Origin: Rhodococcus jostii RHA1
GTDB taxonomy: Bacteria; Actinomycetota; Actinomycetes; Mycobacteriales; Mycobacteriaceae
Assembly: GCF_000014565.1 (NCBI RefSeq)
Contig: NC_008270.1
Coordinates: forward strand, 248,001-312,000
Direction of reading: 5' to 3'
Length of the DNA stretch: 64,000 bases
The notes beneath the pieces are model-generated. The model did not search any database and was not told the DNA's origin. It saw nothing but the letters and a program-made list of their open reading frames with translations. Below, piece by piece: positions 61,953 to 64,000 of this stretch. Position 1 is the first letter of the stretch, and each line of letters opens with the position of its first letter. Position numbers and translations under genes: made by a program.

Positions 61953-63185
61953 ATGCCCCTTCCCCGTTTCTCCCCTACGCGTCGCCTCGCGATGCGCCGT
62001 TATGGTCTCGTCGCGATGACGATGGTCGCGCTCTCCGCTGTGCTGGCCGCCTGCGGAGGCGGCGCAGGAAGCAACGACCCGAACGGCTCGACAGTGAAGA
62101 TCGGCGTCCTCGCCAACGTCACCGGCACTGTCGGCAAGCAGGAGGGTGGCGCGACCCGGGTGCTCGAAGCCTGGGCGCGAAACGTGAATGCCCGCGGCGG
62201 CATCGGCGGACGCGAGGTAGAGCTCGTCATCAAGGACACCCGCGCGGACGCTCCGACCACGGCAGCGGCCGCGGAGGAGTTCATCGCCGATGAGTCGGTG
62301 GTCGGCGTGTTCTCGCTGACCTTCAGCACCGAGGGCTCCGTGGGCCAGCAGATCGCGGACTCCGATCTGCCGGTCGTCGGTGGAGCAGGATTCAACCCCA
62401 AGGTCTGGGGAGCGCTGCCCAACTGGTACGGGATCACCACGTCGTTTCCGAACGTGACGGGCATCCAAGTATGGGCCGCAGCGGAAGCGGGGGCGACGAA
62501 GCTCAGCCAGATCTCTTGTGCGGAAGACCCCTCCTGCGTCGCCTCGGAATCCACCTTCAAGTCCGCCGTCGACGAGGTCGGCGCCTCCTACGCCGGTCTG
62601 GTGAAGGTGGCAGCGACGGCGCCGAACTACACCGCCGAGTGTCTGGCGATCGCCGATAGGGGCGCCGACTTCATCCAGCTCGGTCTTGCCGAGGCGATCG
62701 CCCCGCGCGTCGCCGAGGACTGCATCCGACAGGGCTACACCGGCTCCTTCGGCGCGTCGAGCAACAGCCTGACCGGCACGCTCACGAGCGTGCCCGGCAT
62801 CCAGCTCAACGGCGGGCTCAACGCCTTCCCGTGGTTCATGGAGTCACCCGCCGCCCAGAACTACCGCGACGTGATGGCGGCACAGAAGGTCAGCGAGGAC
62901 GACTGGTCCTCGACCCCGGCCACTGCCGCCTGGGCCAGCGCCAAGCTCTTCGAGAAGACGATGTCCGGAGTGGTATCCGGGACGACCATCACCAGGGACA
63001 CGGTCCAGGACGCCTATGGCGCCATCAAGGACGAGACCCTGGACGGACTGCTCCCTCAGCCGGTGACCTTCACCCGCGGAGAGCCCTCACCCCGGATCGA
63101 CTGTGCTTGGCTGTACAAACTGGAGAACGGCACCTTGGTCACCTCGGGCGAGCCGCAGTGCAGCGCGCCGAAGATCGCGAGCTGA
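61953..63185 (+). CDS. ABC transporter substrate-binding lipoprotein (LivK-like)
   Basis: 410 aa. A basic N-terminus and hydrophobic stretch end in LAAC with Cys34, a lipoprotein signal. The mature part begins VKIGVLANVTGTVG and contains GGIGGREVELVIKDT, ADEFI-like and DLPVVGGAGFNPKVW segments of the type I periplasmic-binding fold (leucine/urea/aromatic-acid receptors). AAGGAG precedes the ATG. It captures a small carboxylate or amide outside the membrane for the permease encoded 1 nt downstream. The roughly 250-bp upstream gap has no gene. Confidence 0.9.
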   Translation: MPLPRFSPTRRLAMRRYGLVAMTMVALSAVLAACGGGAGSNDPNGSTVKIGVLANVTGTVGKQEGGATRVLEAWARNVNARGGIGGREVELVIKDTRADAPTTAAAAEEFIADESVVGVFSLTFSTEGSVGQQIADSDLPVVGGAGFNPKVWGALPNWYGITTSFPNVTGIQVWAAAEAGATKLSQISCAEDPSCVASESTFKSAVDEVGASYAGLVKVAATAPNYTAECLAIADRGADFIQLGLAEAIAPRVAEDCIRQGYTGSFGASSNSLTGTLTSVPGIQLNGGLNAFPWFMESPAAQNYRDVMAAQKVSEDDWSSTPATAAWASAKLFEKTMSGVVSGTTITRDTVQDAYGAIKDETLDGLLPQPVTFTRGEPSPRIDCAWLYKLENGTLVTSGEPQCSAPKIAS

Positions 63186-63186
63186 C

Positions 63187-64000
63187 ATGCTCCAGTACCT
63201 CCCCCTGATCCTCAGTGGCATCGCGACCGGCGCGATCTTCGGTCTCGCCGGTACAGGACTGGTCCTGACCTTCAAGACGTCGGGGCTGTTCAACTTCGGG
63301 CATGGTGCGATCGCGACCGTCGCGGCCTATGTGTTCTACTCGCTGCACGTCCAGCTCGGTCTCGGCGCGCTGCCGTCGTTCGTGATTGCGGTCCTCTTCG
63401 TCGGCCCGGTGCTCGGGTTGATCATGGAGCGCGTGGCCGCGCGGCTCGCCCCGCAGCCGGTGGCACTGCAGATCGTCGGCACCGTAGGGATCATGCTTGC
63501 CGTCCAGGGCCTGGCCACCCTCCTCTACGGCCCCGCCACGATCCGCGTTGACCAGTTCCTGCCGTTCGGCACGGACACCTTCTCGCTCGGTGGCGTGGTG
63601 CTGACCTGGGACTTCGTCATCATCACGGGGATCACCCTCGTAGCGGTCGGCGGTCTCTACGCGCTCTTCCGCTTCTCGCGCACCGGCTTGGCGATGCGGG
63701 CCGTTGTGGACGACCCGAACCTGGTCTCGATGCTAGGGACGAACCCGACGAGGGTGCGCCGCACCGCGTGGGTCATCGGGTCGACGTTCACGGCGCTCTC
63801 CGGTGTTCTCGTCGCCCCCGTGATCGGCCTCGACGCCATCGGAATGACGTTCCTGGTGGTGCAGGCCTTCGGCGCGGCAGTGGTCGGTGCGTTCTCCAAC
63901 ATCCCGCGGACCCTGATCGGCGGGCTGGTGATCGGAGTACTGGCCGACCTCTCGAAGGCCTGGGTGCTCGACGCCCCCTGGCTGGCCGGGGTGCCCGCCA
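63187..64000 (+). CDS. Branched-chain-type ABC permease (LivH-like), partial
   Basis: The reading frame is open from ATG 63187 to the window edge (271 codons). Several hydrophobic helices are visible, and GLFNFGHGAIATVAAYVFY is the LivH N-terminal signature. FSRTGLAMRAVVDDPNLVSMLGTNPTRVRR is the conserved cytoplasmic loop that contacts the ATPase. It follows the binding protein with one base between stop and start. The remaining permease and ATPase genes presumably lie beyond the window. Confidence 0.9.
   Translation, partial: MLQYLPLILSGIATGAIFGLAGTGLVLTFKTSGLFNFGHGAIATVAAYVFYSLHVQLGLGALPSFVIAVLFVGPVLGLIMERVAARLAPQPVALQIVGTVGIMLAVQGLATLLYGPATIRVDQFLPFGTDTFSLGGVVLTWDFVIITGITLVAVGGLYALFRFSRTGLAMRAVVDDPNLVSMLGTNPTRVRRTAWVIGSTFTALSGVLVAPVIGLDAIGMTFLVVQAFGAAVVGAFSNIPRTLIGGLVIGVLADLSKAWVLDAPWLAGVPA

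Overview
The sequence is high-GC, with frequent GTG and TTG starts, tightly overlapping genes (ATGA and GTGA junctions), DUF3263-like and mycofactocin-type SDR proteins, and actinobacterial IS families. This points to an actinomycete, probably a Rhodococcus/Nocardia-like genus. Genus and replicon type cannot be settled from the sequence. The density of insertion sequences and decayed genes suggests a large catabolic plasmid or a genomic island.

Region 1 (1-20.5 kb) is mobile-element-rich. It opens with the terminus of an IS3-type element and with ISNCY-like, IS1182 and IS110 remnants. These surround a small accessory set: a TetR regulator, an MFS transporter behind a tandem-operator promoter, an NmrA-type reductase, a frameshifted esterase, an SDR and a zinc alcohol dehydrogenase. 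A 1,427-bp IS256-family element (11083-12509, with an 8-bp target duplication) splits a DUF3263-like gene. Next comes a nested structure. A decayed IS21 istA gene is interrupted by a pair of tyrosine recombinases, and their element is itself interrupted by an intact IS3-family element (13788-15108).

Region 2 (20.7-32.95 kb) is a leftward operon beginning at a FadR/GntR-type regulator (29968-30654). It encodes amidohydrolase A, a Rieske ferredoxin, amidohydrolase B with degenerate metal ligands, a VanB-like reductase, a 14-TM-type MFS transporter, an HpaI-type aldolase, a SnoaL-like protein, a broken SDR, an FMN alpha-hydroxyacid oxidase and a truncated DoxX protein. On the other side of the regulator lie a deleted alcohol dehydrogenase, an aldonolactone-oxidase-like flavoprotein and another broken SDR.

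Region 3 (33.3-43.1 kb) holds korA-korB debris followed by a second leftward operon: a P450 reduced by internal deletion, a ferredoxin, an aldehyde dehydrogenase, a PaaK-like ligase with a 230-aa partner, a FadD ligase, an SDR and an atypical AMP-binding protein. A second copy of the same IS256 element follows (43287-44713).

Region 4 (44.7-59.8 kb) has two leftward acyl-CoA dehydrogenases, diverging from a third amidohydrolase and an LLM flavin enzyme. A TetR regulator then diverges from a long rightward operon: serine hydrolase-like, enoyl-CoA hydratase, FAD aromatic hydroxylase, FAH-family hydrolase, extradiol dioxygenase, enoyl-CoA hydratase, SDR, thiolase, enoyl-CoA hydratase. Together these could activate a substrate as a CoA thioester, shorten a side chain by beta-oxidation, hydroxylate and meta-cleave an aromatic ring, and hydrolyse the product. 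The substrate is unknown.

Region 5 (59.8-64 kb) has IS3 and IS110 remnants, a truncated phosphotransferase, and the start of a branched-chain-type ABC importer (lipoprotein binding protein and LivH-like permease) that runs off the window.
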